Shown here: positions 51,857 through 61,183 of the stretch, piece after piece
Position numbering within the stretch: the stretch's first letter is position 1
How the letters are laid out: the number at the start of each line of letters is the position of its first letter
Source: Alcaligenaceae bacterium
GTDB taxonomy: Bacteria > Pseudomonadota > Gammaproteobacteria > Burkholderiales > Burkholderiaceae_B
Length of the DNA: 64,000 nucleotides
Reading direction: 5' to 3'
NCBI GenBank assembly: GCA_013416455.1
Contig: JACCES010000010.1
Span: 105,763 to 169,762 of the forward strand
Notes under the pieces: model-generated
Databases searched by the model: none
What the model was told of the DNA's origin: nothing
The model's input: the letters and a program-made list of their open reading frames with translations, nothing else
Made by a program: the position numbers and the translations under genes

Positions 51857-52849
51857 ATGAAGATATCCAGCCCCTATATGCCATCCCGCCGGAGACTCCT
51901 TCAATGGATGGCGCTTGCCCCTGCGGCGTTCCCGCTGCTTTCGCGGGCCGAGGCCTACCCGTCCCGCCCCGTGAGAATCATCCTGCCGTATGCCGCCGGA
52001 GGTTCCACCGATGTCGTCACAAGACTGCTTGCGCAGAAACTCGGCCAGAGCATGGGGCAGCAATTCATCGTCGACAACAAGCCCGGCGCAAGCGGGAACA
52101 TCGGGCTGGAACAAATGATACGCTCCGCGGCCGACGGCTATACCCTTGCCGTGGTTCCCGATTCAAACATGACCATCAACCCGCATTTCTTCCCGGATAT
52201 GCGGTTCGATCCCATACGCGACACGAGCCCCGTCGCCACGCTGACGACGATAGGCGTCGGGCTGGTCGTGAATCATGCCGTACCGATCACCACTGTGGAA
52301 GAATTCATAGCGTATTCGCACCGCACACCGGGCGGCATCAGCTATGCAACACCCGGCACCGGCACCCCGCACCATCTCGCGGCCGAACTGTTGAAGCAAC
52401 AGACCGGGGCCAATCTCACCCATGTAGCCTACAAAGGCGGCGCGCCGGCGATACAGGACGTCGTGGCGGGCCATGTCCCCGCGGGTTTCGTGGCGCTGGC
52501 CATCACCACGCCTCATGTGGAAAGCGGAAAACTGCGGCTTATTGCCGTTACCCAGGGACAGCGCGCTTCCATGTTCCCTTCCACACCGACGATCGGCGAA
52601 ACAGTGCAGGGCTTTGATGTCACTTCCTGGATGGGCCTTTTTGCGCCCGCCGGCACACCGGTCGATGTGCTGGAGCGCCTGAACCGCGAAATCACTTCGG
52701 CTTTAAATGAGCCTGATGTCAAAAACCTGCTTGCCGCCCAGGCCCTCGAAGTCATTACCGGCTCACGCGAAGCGCTTTCCGAACGTATGGAGACGGAGTC
52801 CGCGCGCTGGGAGGCCCTCATTGGAAGCCAGAACATCAAGGCACAGTAA
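51857..52849 (+). CDS. Bug/TctC-family periplasmic solute receptor
   Basis: A 330-residue receptor of the tripartite tricarboxylate transporter family. A signal with SRRRLLQWMALAPAAFPLLSRAEA begins the protein; the twin-arginine run makes Tat export possible. Mature-domain landmarks are YPSRPVRIILPYAAGGSTD, VDNKPGASGNIG and VAYKGGAPAIQDVVAGHVP. No membrane subunits adjoin it, which is common for orphan Bug proteins. It is coupled to the sulfatase gene and likely binds its sulfated substrate or product. It ends 4 bases before the convergent oxygenase gene. Confidence 0.93.
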   Translation: MKISSPYMPSRRRLLQWMALAPAAFPLLSRAEAYPSRPVRIILPYAAGGSTDVVTRLLAQKLGQSMGQQFIVDNKPGASGNIGLEQMIRSAADGYTLAVVPDSNMTINPHFFPDMRFDPIRDTSPVATLTTIGVGLVVNHAVPITTVEEFIAYSHRTPGGISYATPGTGTPHHLAAELLKQQTGANLTHVAYKGGAPAIQDVVAGHVPAGFVALAITTPHVESGKLRLIAVTQGQRASMFPSTPTIGETVQGFDVTSWMGLFAPAGTPVDVLERLNREITSALNEPDVKNLLAAQALEVITGSREALSERMETESARWEALIGSQNIKAQ

Positions 52850-52853
52850 GCGA

Positions 52854-53594
52854 TCACTTTGCGTCGTGAAAGATGATCCCCGCCGTATGCCGCAAGCCCG
52901 AGCGCAGGCGGCTGACGCCGTGGCGCATGTTCACGCGGTACATGCCCCTGGCGCCCCGCACCGGGCGGCGATGCACGGCAAAGGCGAGCGCGTCCCCCTG
53001 GCGCAGGGGCACGACCTCGACCCGGCTCTGCATCCGCGGGCGCTGTTCCGTCAGGACGAATTCGCCGCCCGTGAAATCGCGGCCGGGCTCCGACAGCAGC
53101 ACGGCCACCTGCACCGGGAAGGCCAGATCGCCGTACAAGTCCTGATGTAGGCAGTTGAAGTCCCCGGGCCCGTACTGCAGCAGCAGGGGCGTCGGGCGGG
53201 TCTGCCCCGCTTCATGGCACCGGCGCAGAAACGCCGCATGCGTCCCGGGATAGCGTTCCGCGATTCCCATGCACTGGTTCCACTCGTTCGCCATGCCTGC
53301 CAGATGCGGGTAGAGCGCCGTGCGCAGCCCGCCCAGGATATCGGGCAAGGGGTAGCGGAAATAGCGGTATTCGCCTCTGCCGTAGCCATGCCGGGCCATG
53401 AGGATATGGCTGCGGAAATGCGCTTCCTGCGGATAGAGCGCTGCGATCCCCCGGCATTCCTCGGGCGTCAGCAGCCCTGGCAGCACGGCGTGCCCATGGC
53501 TGTTCATTTCGTCGGTGAACGTTTTCCAGTCGTAGGCCGCCAGACGTTTCTCGGCGGCGGCGACCGCGTTTTCCGGAGGGGTGCAATGCTTCAT
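52854..53594 (-). CDS. 2-oxoglutarate/Fe(II)-dependent oxygenase family protein
   Basis: A 246-residue double-stranded beta-helix dioxygenase. The iron motif HxD is at H150-D152 in NCLHQDLYGD. The distal histidine is probably H225 in MRHGVSRLRSG, with R229 or R231 as the 2-oxoglutarate anchor. GPGDFNCLHQDLYGDLAFPV and LTEQRPRMQSR are typical of the proteobacterial group annotated as 2OG-Fe(II) oxygenase. The substrate is unknown. It converges with the Bug gene. Its 3' neighbour on the other side is tctA, separated by 190 bases holding an inverted repeat. Confidence 0.85.
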   Translation of the reverse strand: MKHCTPPENAVAAAEKRLAAYDWKTFTDEMNSHGHAVLPGLLTPEECRGIAALYPQEAHFRSHILMARHGYGRGEYRYFRYPLPDILGGLRTALYPHLAGMANEWNQCMGIAERYPGTHAAFLRRCHEAGQTRPTPLLLQYGPGDFNCLHQDLYGDLAFPVQVAVLLSEPGRDFTGGEFVLTEQRPRMQSRVEVVPLRQGDALAFAVHRRPVRGARGMYRVNMRHGVSRLRSGLRHTAGIIFHDAK

Positions 53595-53701
53595 GGGAAA
53601 TCCTTGACCTGGAGGCTCGGCGCCAGCCTGTCCGCACGGCGGGGCCGGCTTCCGATACTTGATTTATACCCCCGCCCCCGTCCGATTTCACTCCGTTTCT
53701 A

Positions 53702-53759
53702 GGGAAGCTCTGAACAAGTCGAGCGGAAAGCAGGCGCTGTCGCCTGTTCAGAGCTTCCC
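53702..53759. repeat. 15-base inverted repeat enclosing a nested hairpin
   Basis: GGGAAGCTCTGAACA (53702-53716) is perfectly complementary to TGTTCAGAGCTTCCC (53745-53759), with 28 bases between. Inside lies a second dyad, AGGCG-CTGT-CGCCT. It is located 27 bases past the tctA stop. It could terminate the tct transcript or be a small MITE-like relic, since the arms resemble insertion-sequence ends. No U-tract is present. Confidence 0.7.
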
Positions 53760-53785
53760 AAGCATGGGTATTCTGAAAACCGGGA

Positions 53786-55276
53786 TCACGCGCCCTTCGG
53801 GCGCAGCTTCCCCAATACCCACGGCACGAACAGAAAGGCCACGGCCGCCACGAGGAACGCCACGGATATCGGACTGTCGAACAGCACGCCCACCCTGCCC
53901 TGCCCGGCCGCCAGGGCCGTGCGCAGCTGGTTTTCCGCCAGGGGCACCAGGATCAGGCCTATCAGCAGGGGAGCTATCGGAAACCCGTACACCCTCATCA
54001 CATAACTGACGACGCCCAGCACCGCCATCAGGGCCAGATCGAACACCGACCCGGAAACCCCCCAGATCCCGATCATGGCGAATACCAGAATGCCGGCGTA
54101 CAGCTGCGGCTTGGGAATGTAGAGCAGGCGCACCCACAAACCGACCAGCGGCAGGTTCAGCACCAGCAGCATGGCATTTCCCACGTACAGCGAAGCGATC
54201 AGGCCCCAGACGAGTTCCGCATTGCTGGTGAACAGAAAGGGACCGGGCTGCAGACCGTAGTTCTGGAAGGCGACCAGCAATATCGCCGCCGTCGCCGAAG
54301 TGGGCAGACCCAGCGTGAGCAGCGGCACCAGCACGCCCGCCGCCGCCGCATTGTTGGCGGCTTCGGGCCCGGCCACGCCCTCGATCGCGCCATGGCCGAA
54401 TTCTTCCTTCTTGGGCGACAGATTCTTTTCCAGGGAATACGACAGCATCGTCGGCAGTTCCGAGCCGCCGCCCGGAATCGCCCCCATGGGAAAACCGATG
54501 GCGGCGCCGCGCAGCCAGGGCTTCCATGACCGGCTCCATTCTTCACGCGTCATGAAGACCTTGCCGCGAATGGGGATGAGTTCCTCGTTCTGGTGGCGAT
54601 AGCGGCTGGCGACATAGAGGATCTCGCCGATCGCGAACACCGACACCAGCACCACCGTCAGTTCGACGCCGTCCAGCAGGTCGGCAAAGCCGAAGGTCAT
54701 GCGCGGCTGCCCCGTCATGCCGTCTATGCCTATCACCCCCAGCGCCAGCCCGAGAAACAGGGCGATGAAGCCGCGCACCCGCGAAGCGCCCATCACCACA
54801 GCCACGGAAGTGAAGGCCATGACGGTGAGCGCGAAGTAGTCGGCCGGCGTGAAGATGAAGGCCAGTTCGGCCACCATGGGCGCGGCGAATGTCAGCGCCA
54901 GCGTGGCAAGGGTACCGGCGATGAACGAACCGATGGCGGCCGTCGCAAGCGCCGCCGCCCCCCGCCCGGCCCGCGCCATCTTGCTGCCCTCCAGGGCCGT
55001 CATCATGGAACCGGCCTCGCCCGGGGTATTGATCAGGATGGCCGTGGTCGAACCGCCGTACATGGCGCCATACAGCACGCCGGCGAACATGATGAAGGCC
55101 GAAACCGGACCCACCGACACCGTCACGGGCAGCAGCAGGGCGATGGTGAGCGCCGGACCGATGCCGGGCAGAATGCCGATGGCCGTGCCCAGCACCGACC
55201 CGATGAAGGCCCACATCAGGTTGATGGGCTGCAGGGCCACGCCGAAACCCTGCAGCAGCAAGGAAAAGGTATCCAT
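53786..55276 (-). CDS. tctA: Tripartite tricarboxylate transporter large membrane subunit TctA
   Basis: A 496-residue inner-membrane protein with about 12 helices. [40 protein letters not shown] and [20 protein letters not shown] are TctA landmarks, the last two being the paired glycine-rich re-entrant motifs. [20 protein letters not shown] follows. The start at 55276 overlaps the TctB stop by one base. With TctB and the receptor gene upstream it forms a complete TctCBA system for a carboxylic acid. Confidence 0.95.
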   Translation of the reverse strand: MDTFSLLLQGFGVALQPINLMWAFIGSVLGTAIGILPGIGPALTIALLLPVTVSVGPVSAFIMFAGVLYGAMYGGSTTAILINTPGEAGSMMTALEGSKMARAGRGAAALATAAIGSFIAGTLATLALTFAAPMVAELAFIFTPADYFALTVMAFTSVAVVMGASRVRGFIALFLGLALGVIGIDGMTGQPRMTFGFADLLDGVELTVVLVSVFAIGEILYVASRYRHQNEELIPIRGKVFMTREEWSRSWKPWLRGAAIGFPMGAIPGGGSELPTMLSYSLEKNLSPKKEEFGHGAIEGVAGPEAANNAAAAGVLVPLLTLGLPTSATAAILLVAFQNYGLQPGPFLFTSNAELVWGLIASLYVGNAMLLVLNLPLVGLWVRLLYIPKPQLYAGILVFAMIGIWGVSGSVFDLALMAVLGVVSYVMRVYGFPIAPLLIGLILVPLAENQLRTALAAGQGRVGVLFDSPISVAFLVAAVAFLFVPWVLGKLRPKGA

Positions 55277-55758
55277 CACACACCCGCCAGCGGCAGAAAG
55301 CCGCCCAATTGCAGACCCAGCCTGCTGAACATGAACCAGCACGCACTGCCCAGCACGAAGCCGGAAACCAGGTCCATCACGATGCGCCGCGAACCGAGCG
55401 CGCGGGCCACCAGCATGAAGGCGAGCATGGCCGTCAGGGGCAGCCCCAGCGGCACCATGGCCAGGGCCGGCACCATGCTGGCCACCAGGACGGTGAAGAA
55501 AGCCCGCTTGTCCATGCCAGGGTCCCGCGCCCGTTCGTCATCGTCGAACGCCGTACCCCGCGCCATCTGGATCAACAGCAGCACGCCCAGCAGCAGCAAG
55601 CCCAGCCCGACCAGGGCCACGAACATGCCCGGCCCGATGGCGGCATATTGAGCGCCCAGGCTCAACTGCGACGATGCGTACAGGCAGACGGCCCCGATCA
55701 GGATGACCGCCAGCCCCAGCCACCAGGGCTGGCCGGGGACGGTCTTCATGGACGGCAT
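55276..55758 (-). CDS. tctB: Tripartite tricarboxylate transporter small membrane subunit TctB
   Basis: A 160-residue membrane protein with four helices, matching the poorly conserved TctB subunit in size and topology. The loop [20 protein letters not shown] between helices 2 and 3 is cytoplasmic or periplasmic and highly charged. An alternative ATG lies 3 codons in (MKTVPGQ). It begins 9 bases after the receptor gene and overlaps tctA by one base. Confidence 0.9.
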   Translation of the reverse strand: MPSMKTVPGQPWWLGLAVILIGAVCLYASSQLSLGAQYAAIGPGMFVALVGLGLLLLGVLLLIQMARGTAFDDDERARDPGMDKRAFFTVLVASMVPALAMVPLGLPLTAMLAFMLVARALGSRRIVMDLVSGFVLGSACWFMFSRLGLQLGGFLPLAGV

Positions 55759-55767
55759 CCGGCGCGC

Positions 55768-56724
55768 TTACTTGACCAGGCCGGCGTCATGCAGAATGCC
55801 ATTGATGCGCTTGGTCTCCTCCTGGATGAACTCGCCGAATTCCTCGCCGCCCAGGAAGAAGGGCTCCCATCCCAGGCGGGCCATGACGGCCTGCCATGGC
55901 TCGCTTTCGCTCAACTGCGTGAAACGGTCGACCCACAGGCGATAGTTTTCCTCGGGCATGTCGATGGAACCCAGCACGCCCCGCCAGTTGGCGATCTCGA
56001 CGTCGAAGCCGGCTTCCTTGAATGTCGGAATGTCATCCATTCCCTTCATGCGCTCGGCCGAAGTGACCGCCAGAATGCGGATGCGCCCGGAGTCGGCGAA
56101 CTGTTGGAACTCTGAAATCCCCGAAAGGCCGGCCTTCAGGGTGCCGTTCACGATGCCGGTAACCGTATCGGCCCCCCCGGCCTGCGGAATGTAGTTCAGC
56201 GCCCCGACGGGCACATCGCCCTTCTGCGCCAGCAGGGCCAGGGCGATATGATCGACCCCGCCCGCCGAACCGCCGCCCACCGCCGTCGCACCCGGGTTGG
56301 CCTTCAGGGCCTCGACGAAATCGGCGAGGTTCTGGTAGGGCGCGTCGGCCTTCACCGCCAGGACGATGTATTCCGCCGTCAGCCGTGCCACCGGCTTGAA
56401 CTTGGCCAGGTCGATGGGCGACTTGTTCATGGAAATCGAGCCCACCGTGATTGCGCCGAAGACCGCCAGCGCATCGGCCTTGCCCGTCTGCCGCTGGAAT
56501 TCGGCCAAGCCTATGGTGCCCCCCGCCCCGCCCCTGTTGGTGAAGCTGACCGTACCCGTATAGATGCCGGCTTCGTTCATGGCCTGCATGGACTGCCGGC
56601 CGGTGGAATCCCAGCCGCCGCCGGGATTGGCGGGCAGCATCACGCTGACCTGGGCCTGCGCCACGGCGCCTGCGCACAACAGCGTGGCAGCCAGCAGCGG
56701 CCGCAGAAATCGATGGATTTTCAT
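55768..56724 (-). CDS. tctC: Tripartite tricarboxylate transporter receptor TctC
   Basis: A 318-residue periplasmic receptor with a signal peptide ending AVAQAQ near residue 25. LPANPGGGWDSTGRQSMQAM, FTNRGGAGGTIGLAEF and PIDLAKFKPVARLTAEY mark the Bug/TctC family. GGGSAGGVDHIALALLAQK carries the ligand-binding loop. It is the first gene of a tctCBA operon and probably binds a di- or tricarboxylate. A weak AT-rich promoter region precedes it at 56740-56790. Confidence 0.95.
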   Translation of the reverse strand: MKIHRFLRPLLAATLLCAGAVAQAQVSVMLPANPGGGWDSTGRQSMQAMNEAGIYTGTVSFTNRGGAGGTIGLAEFQRQTGKADALAVFGAITVGSISMNKSPIDLAKFKPVARLTAEYIVLAVKADAPYQNLADFVEALKANPGATAVGGGSAGGVDHIALALLAQKGDVPVGALNYIPQAGGADTVTGIVNGTLKAGLSGISEFQQFADSGRIRILAVTSAERMKGMDDIPTFKEAGFDVEIANWRGVLGSIDMPEENYRLWVDRFTQLSESEPWQAVMARLGWEPFFLGGEEFGEFIQEETKRINGILHDAGLVK

Positions 56725-56910
56725 GGTGTGTCTCCTGCGTTTGCTCTTCTGGATAGGGTCTGTAATGCAAGAACGATCTTAACTCAACCCCCGGGCGGCA
56801 GGTATCGTTGCGCAGACTTTGCGCGGGGGCCGCTAGGCGGCGGCCACCGCGCCTGTGGCCTGACGCCCGATGAGCGACCGGTACGAGGCGGCTTTCAGCA
56901 TGAACCGGCC

Positions 56911-57339
56911 CTATGCTTTGACGGCGACGATGACGCTTGAAGCTTTGAAAATCGCGGTCACCTTGGCGCCGACTTCTATGCCGAGCTTGTCGAAGCTGGT
57001 GTTGGTAATGATGGCGCCGACCTGCATATCGTCCCCCATGTCGATCACGACATCGGCATTGACCGCCCCCCTGCTTGCGGAAATCACGGTGCCCGAAAAC
57101 TGGTTCCTGGCCGAGAATATCAATTCTTCCCGACCGGTCGCCAAAATGACCGACGACGCCTTGACCAGCGCCACCACGTCGGAGCCTTCAGCCAATCGCA
57201 GCCTTTTCGTACTGCTTGTGGTGATGACGGCGACGATATCCCGATCGGGCGCTATGTTGACCACGACCTCGTCGTTCACTGCGCCTGTCTGAATCGACTT
57301 GATCTTGCCTGCGAACTGGTTTCTTGCGCTGGTTTTCAT
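56911..57339 (-). CDS. Di-Mop (two TOBE domain) molybdate-binding protein
   Basis: A 142-residue cytoplasmic molybdate/tungstate-binding protein. Two homologous Mop/TOBE domains are in tandem: the first begins ARNQFAGKIKSIQTGAVNDE, the second ARNQFSGTVISASRGAVNAD. Each ends with VGAKVTAIFKASSVIVAV-like or EGSDVVALVKASSVILA sequences. This is the ModG/Mop organisation used for molybdate storage or homeostasis. The start at 57339 has AGGAG 6 bases upstream. No molybdate transporter or ModE gene is adjacent. Confidence 0.92.
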   Translation of the reverse strand: MKTSARNQFAGKIKSIQTGAVNDEVVVNIAPDRDIVAVITTSSTKRLRLAEGSDVVALVKASSVILATGREELIFSARNQFSGTVISASRGAVNADVVIDMGDDMQVGAIITNTSFDKLGIEVGAKVTAIFKASSVIVAVKA

Positions 57340-57523
57340 GACGGCTCCTGGAGGGTTCACTTCCCAATGGCGATCTTACACCCGCGGGCCTGCTCTTTCC
57401 GGTTCGGCCGAGGGCCCGCAACGCATGACCGCGCCGACGGACAGCGCCAGCGCCACACGCTTGAAAGAACCGGTATCACAGCGGTGATAACATCGGACCA
57501 GAAGGCTTGCAGAGGATTCCAGG

Positions 57524-59281
57524 ATGACCCGCACCCACTATCAGCGCATACAAAGAAAGAAACCGGAAGACCTGCGCTCGGCGCGCTGGTTCGCGCCCGA
57601 CGACCTGCGCAGCTTCGGCCACCGTTCCCGCATCATGCAGATGGGATACGCACCGGAAGACTGGGCTGGCAAGCCCATCATCGGCATCCTCAACACCTGG
57701 TCCGACCTGAACCCCTGTCATGCGCATTTCAAGCAGCGGGTGGACGACGTCAAGCGCGGTGTTCTGCAGGCGGGCGGTTTTCCGGTGGAAATGCCGGCCC
57801 TCGCGCTTTCCGAGAATTTCATGAAGCCGACCACCATGCTGTACCGGAATCTGCTGGCCATGGAAACCGAGGAACAGATACGCGCCCACCCGGTCGACGG
57901 GGTGGTGCTCATGGGGGGCTGCGACAAGACCACGCCGGGCCTCATCATGGGGGCGCTCACGGCCGGCCTGCCGATGATCTACCTGCCCGCCGGCCCGATG
58001 CTGAGGGGCAATTACGCCGGGCAGCAACTGGGCTCGGGCTCGGACGCCTGGAAATACTGGGATGAGCGGCGCGCCGGGAACATCACGGCCCGGCAATGGC
58101 TGGGCGTGGAAGGCGGCATCGCCCGATCCTATGGTCACTGCATGACCATGGGCACGGCTTCCACCATGACGGCGATCGCCGACGCCATGGGCCTGAGCAT
58201 CCCCGGCACGTCTTCGATTCCCGCGGCGGACTCCGGCCATATCCGCATGTCCGCCGCCTGCGGCCGGCGCATCGTGGAAATGGTCTGGGAAGATCTGCGG
58301 CCCGGGCAGATCGTCACTGAAAGCGCGGTGCGCAACGCCACCATCGTGGCCATGGCCACCGGCTGCTCCACCAACGCGGTGATCCATCTGCTGGCGATGG
58401 CGCGCCGCGCCGGCGTGAACTGGACGCTCGACGACCTGGACGCCCTGAGCCGCGAAGTGCCCGTCATCGCGAACATCCGGCCTTCGGGCTCCACCTATCT
58501 GATGGAAGACTTCCACTATGCGGGCGGCCTGCTGGCGCTGATGGCGCAACTGCGCGAAAAGCTCGACCTGGGCTGCCTGACCGTCACGGGAGACACCCTG
58601 GGCGCGGCCATTGCCGACGCCCGGGTCCATAACGACGACGTCATCCGGCCGTTGTCCAACCCCGTGTATCACGAAGGCTCGCTGGCCGTATTGCGGGGCA
58701 ACCTCTGTCCCGATGGCGCCGTGATCAAGCCGTCGGCCTGCGAAGCCCGGTTCCAGCGGCATACGGGCCCCGCACTGGTTTTCGACAGCTACCCCGAAAT
58801 GAAGGCCGCCATCGACGATGAAAACCTCGACGTCACGCCGGACCACATCCTGGTGCTGCGCAACGCCGGCCCGCTGGGCGGGCCGGGCATGCCGGAATGG
58901 GGCATGCTGCCCATGCCCAAGGTTCTGCTCAAGCAGGGCCATCGAGACATGCTGCGCATTTCGGATGCCCGCATGAGCGGCACCAGCTACGGCGCCTGTG
59001 TGCTGCATGTCGCACCCGAAGCCCATATCGGCGGCCCGCTGGCGCTGCTGCGCACCGGCGACCTGGTCAGCATCGACATCCCCGCACGCACGCTCGACAT
59101 GCAGGTCGGCGATGAAGAACTGGCGCGGCGGCGCGCCGAGTGGAAGGCGCCGGCTCCGAAGTTCGAACGCGGCTACGGCTGGATGTTTTCGCGGCATATC
59201 AGCCAGGCTGACCAGGGCTGCGACTTCGACTATCTGACCCGGGAATTCGGCGAAGCCGCCGGGGAACCCGACATCTATTGA
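57524..59281 (+). CDS. IlvD/Edd-family sugar-acid dehydratase (arabonate/xylonate dehydratase-like)
   Basis: A 585-residue iron-sulfur dehydratase. C65 (NPCHAHF), C133 (GGCDKTTP) and C206 (SYGHCMTMG) have the same 68 and 73 residue spacing as the [2Fe-2S] ligands of L-arabinonate dehydratase. This favours a sugar-acid substrate over dihydroxy-isovalerate. GTASTMTAIADAMGLSIPG and RISDARMSGTSYGACVLHV with the active-site serine are present. It begins MTRTHYQRIQRKKPEDLRSA, like pentonate dehydratases. The exact sugar acid is unknown and no aldolase or dehydrogenase partner is adjacent. Confidence 0.9.
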   Translation: MTRTHYQRIQRKKPEDLRSARWFAPDDLRSFGHRSRIMQMGYAPEDWAGKPIIGILNTWSDLNPCHAHFKQRVDDVKRGVLQAGGFPVEMPALALSENFMKPTTMLYRNLLAMETEEQIRAHPVDGVVLMGGCDKTTPGLIMGALTAGLPMIYLPAGPMLRGNYAGQQLGSGSDAWKYWDERRAGNITARQWLGVEGGIARSYGHCMTMGTASTMTAIADAMGLSIPGTSSIPAADSGHIRMSAACGRRIVEMVWEDLRPGQIVTESAVRNATIVAMATGCSTNAVIHLLAMARRAGVNWTLDDLDALSREVPVIANIRPSGSTYLMEDFHYAGGLLALMAQLREKLDLGCLTVTGDTLGAAIADARVHNDDVIRPLSNPVYHEGSLAVLRGNLCPDGAVIKPSACEARFQRHTGPALVFDSYPEMKAAIDDENLDVTPDHILVLRNAGPLGGPGMPEWGMLPMPKVLLKQGHRDMLRISDARMSGTSYGACVLHVAPEAHIGGPLALLRTGDLVSIDIPARTLDMQVGDEELARRRAEWKAPAPKFERGYGWMFSRHISQADQGCDFDYLTREFGEAAGEPDIY

Positions 59282-59386
59282 GCACGCGCCCGCGCGCAGG
59301 CCCCCTCCCCCGGGGCTTGCGGGCTCTGCGCGGGCAAGGTATTTGCTTGGCCCTGCGCTCCGATACCACTCAGCGGAGCAAGCCAT

Positions 59387-59761
59387 ATGGCCTATACAAG
59401 AACCACGGCAAAAAAACTACTCACCGCGGCCGAGCTGGAAGTATTCGACGCAGCGAGGGCGGCGGAGATCAAAAAGATGACGAAGCCCCAACTGCGCAGC
59501 AAGCTTGAACGCAGCCGCAAATTGCGCGACAAGTATCGCGACCTTTTCCGCCGCCAGCGGCTGGCGCTGCGCACCGAGGTGGGCAGCAAGGCCGGCACCA
59601 AAGGCAACGCCAACGAACGCACCCGCCAGAAAGAAGAAATCATGGCCGAGGTTGTCGCGAAATTCGAAGAACGCATTGCGCAGATCGAATTGGACGAAGA
59701 CATGGAGTTCGCTGAAGCAAGCGAAGGAAAAGGCATGGCGGACGCTTCGGCGCAACACTGA
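59387..59761 (+). CDS. Conserved-looking hypothetical protein, charged helical
   Basis: A 124-residue protein of unknown function, not recognised. It begins MAYTRTTAKKLLTAAELEVF, is very rich in lysine, arginine, alanine and glutamate, and is predicted to be almost entirely helical. A basic stretch (PQLRSKLERSRKLRDKYRDL, then FRRQRLALR) precedes an acidic coiled C-terminus, so nucleic-acid binding is plausible. A GGAG motif lies 8 bases before the ATG. It stands alone between the dehydratase and the endonuclease V-like gene. Confidence 0.65.
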   Translation: MAYTRTTAKKLLTAAELEVFDAARAAEIKKMTKPQLRSKLERSRKLRDKYRDLFRRQRLALRTEVGSKAGTKGNANERTRQKEEIMAEVVAKFEERIAQIELDEDMEFAEASEGKGMADASAQH

Positions 59762-59902
59762 AGAGCCCGCGGGCCAGGGTCGATCATCGCTCCGTCAGAC
59801 CCGCGCTTCGCGAATCCTCGGACACGGCAAGGCGCCCGGAGCCGGCGGGGCAGTGGAAGGGAACAACTGGTATAACCCTTCTTTTCTCCTTGTCTCGACA
59901 GA

Positions 59903-60268
59903 ATGACCCGTATCAATTGCGTCCCCGTGCATGAGCTCAGCGGCGCCCATCTTGTCGCGGAATACCGGGAACTGCCACGTGTGTTTGCGCTCGCGCAGAA
60001 AGCCGCGATACGGGGCGATTTTTCCCAACCGGCGGCGTACACGCTCGGGAAGGGCCACTTGCTGTTCTTCTATACCCGACTCGGCTACCTGGCCAGGCGC
60101 CACCTTGAATTGATCGGCGAAATGAAACGACGCGGCTATAAGCCTTCTTTCCCGGGCGTGGAGCGCGGGCAGTTCCCCGGCATACCGGATGCGTTCTGGG
60201 GAGACTGGGAACCCACTCCCGAGGCGCTGCGGCTCAACCGCATGAGAATCGCGGAACGAAGCAGATAG
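59903..60268 (+). CDS. T4 endonuclease V-like pyrimidine dimer DNA glycosylase/AP lyase, short form
   Basis: A 121-residue repair enzyme homologous to T4 DenV, which incises DNA at UV-induced cyclobutane pyrimidine dimers. The N-terminus MTRIN is shared with DenV, and HLVAEYRELPRVF retains R22, E23 and R26 at the same positions; T2 is the nucleophile after methionine removal and E23 the catalytic acid. YTLGKGHLLFFYTRLGYLARR matches the central helix region. The C-terminal aromatic WYKYYGK segment of T4 DenV is absent; the protein ends at RMRIAERSR. It is likely active but may bind substrate differently. Stand-alone gene. Confidence 0.88.
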   Translation: MTRINCVPVHELSGAHLVAEYRELPRVFALAQKAAIRGDFSQPAAYTLGKGHLLFFYTRLGYLARRHLELIGEMKRRGYKPSFPGVERGQFPGIPDAFWGDWEPTPEALRLNRMRIAERSR

Positions 60269-60344
60269 CGATACGGTTCGCCCGCGGCGGCGCAGCGGTG
60301 CGCCACGCGGCGGCCCGCACGCCTAGGGCCTGGTCCTTGCCTTC

Positions 60345-60710
60345 CTAATCGACGACTCTGAGAGAATCCACTTCTATCTTCGGCGGGCGTTTACGGCTCG
60401 TATCGACCTCGCCGATGAGTTCCACCTTCGTTTTTTCATCCACGGATTGACCGGCAAAACGCCTCGCTTTGATCTCGGCAACGATCTCACCGGTGCCATC
60501 CGAGAAAATGTATTTATCGTGCGACGTCTGGCGCAGCAGATGCCCCTGCAATTGCACGTCCTGGTCGTCCACGGGGTTCTTCAGAATCTCGGCAACCGAG
60601 GTTTGACCAATCGCGGACGGGCCTGAATATTGCGCAAACACGGGTGCGGCAAAGATACCGGCGGCTACCGCCCCAACCAACAAATACCGCGCCTTTACCT
60701 GTGCAAGCAT
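60345..60710 (-). CDS. YgiW/YdeI family exported stress protein (BOF domain)
   Basis: A 121-residue periplasmic protein of the BOF (bacterial OB-fold) family, linked in other bacteria to stress and cationic peptide tolerance. A signal peptide ends near residue 27 (AGIFAAPVFAQ). TSVAEILKNPVDDQDVQLQG, then YIFSDGTGEIVAEI and VELIGEVD are the YgiW/YdeI hallmarks. The start at 60710 has GGAGAG 4-5 bases upstream; the ATG 4 codons earlier does not. Confidence 0.9.
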   Translation of the reverse strand: MLAQVKARYLLVGAVAAGIFAAPVFAQYSGPSAIGQTSVAEILKNPVDDQDVQLQGHLLRQTSHDKYIFSDGTGEIVAEIKARRFAGQSVDEKTKVELIGEVDTSRKRPPKIEVDSLRVVD

Positions 60711-60937
60711 GTAACTCTCCAAAAATCCGGGTTCAAAAGCTCAACTGTAGCAGCGAACCGCTGAGCAAGCCTTGCAAAGCGTAACCCCGGCCCCGTCGCC
60801 GCCGCGCTATTCTCATTGCGCGCTGTCTAATGGATATCTATGAAAACTGTCGAAGAAGTGTGTCGCATGCGACTGCAAATGCACATCAACGGGATGGGAG
60901 GAACAACGGTGGAAGAAATAACCCCGCGAGGCGGAAT

Positions 60938-61183
60938 ATGCGCAGACTCGGCGCTCTCTTGATGATACTGGGCGCCAACCTCGCCATAGGCTCGGTTGCG
61001 GCGGCCTTCTATCTCGCATCGTTCGGGTGCGCCATGGGGGCGGCTGACGGAACGTGCGACCAGGGCGCCATGGGGCTATTCATCGATCTGATGAGTTCCA
61101 GTGACGGCGTGGTTTTCTGGGTGGTGATCATCGTGGGGCTGCTGATCTTCTGGAAAGGAAAACGGATGCGGGAGCACGCATGA
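60938..61183 (+). CDS. Small two-helix membrane protein
   Basis: An 81-residue protein of unknown function with two membrane helices (LGALLMILGANLAIGSVAAA and VVFWVVIIVGLLIFW). A short loop with two cysteines (FGCAMGAADGTCDQG) lies between them and could form a disulfide outside the membrane. A GAGGCGGA sequence precedes the ATG at 60938. The stop overlaps the acetyltransferase start (ATGA), so they are coupled. No family was recognised. Confidence 0.7.
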   Translation: MRRLGALLMILGANLAIGSVAAAFYLASFGCAMGAADGTCDQGAMGLFIDLMSSSDGVVFWVVIIVGLLIFWKGKRMREHA

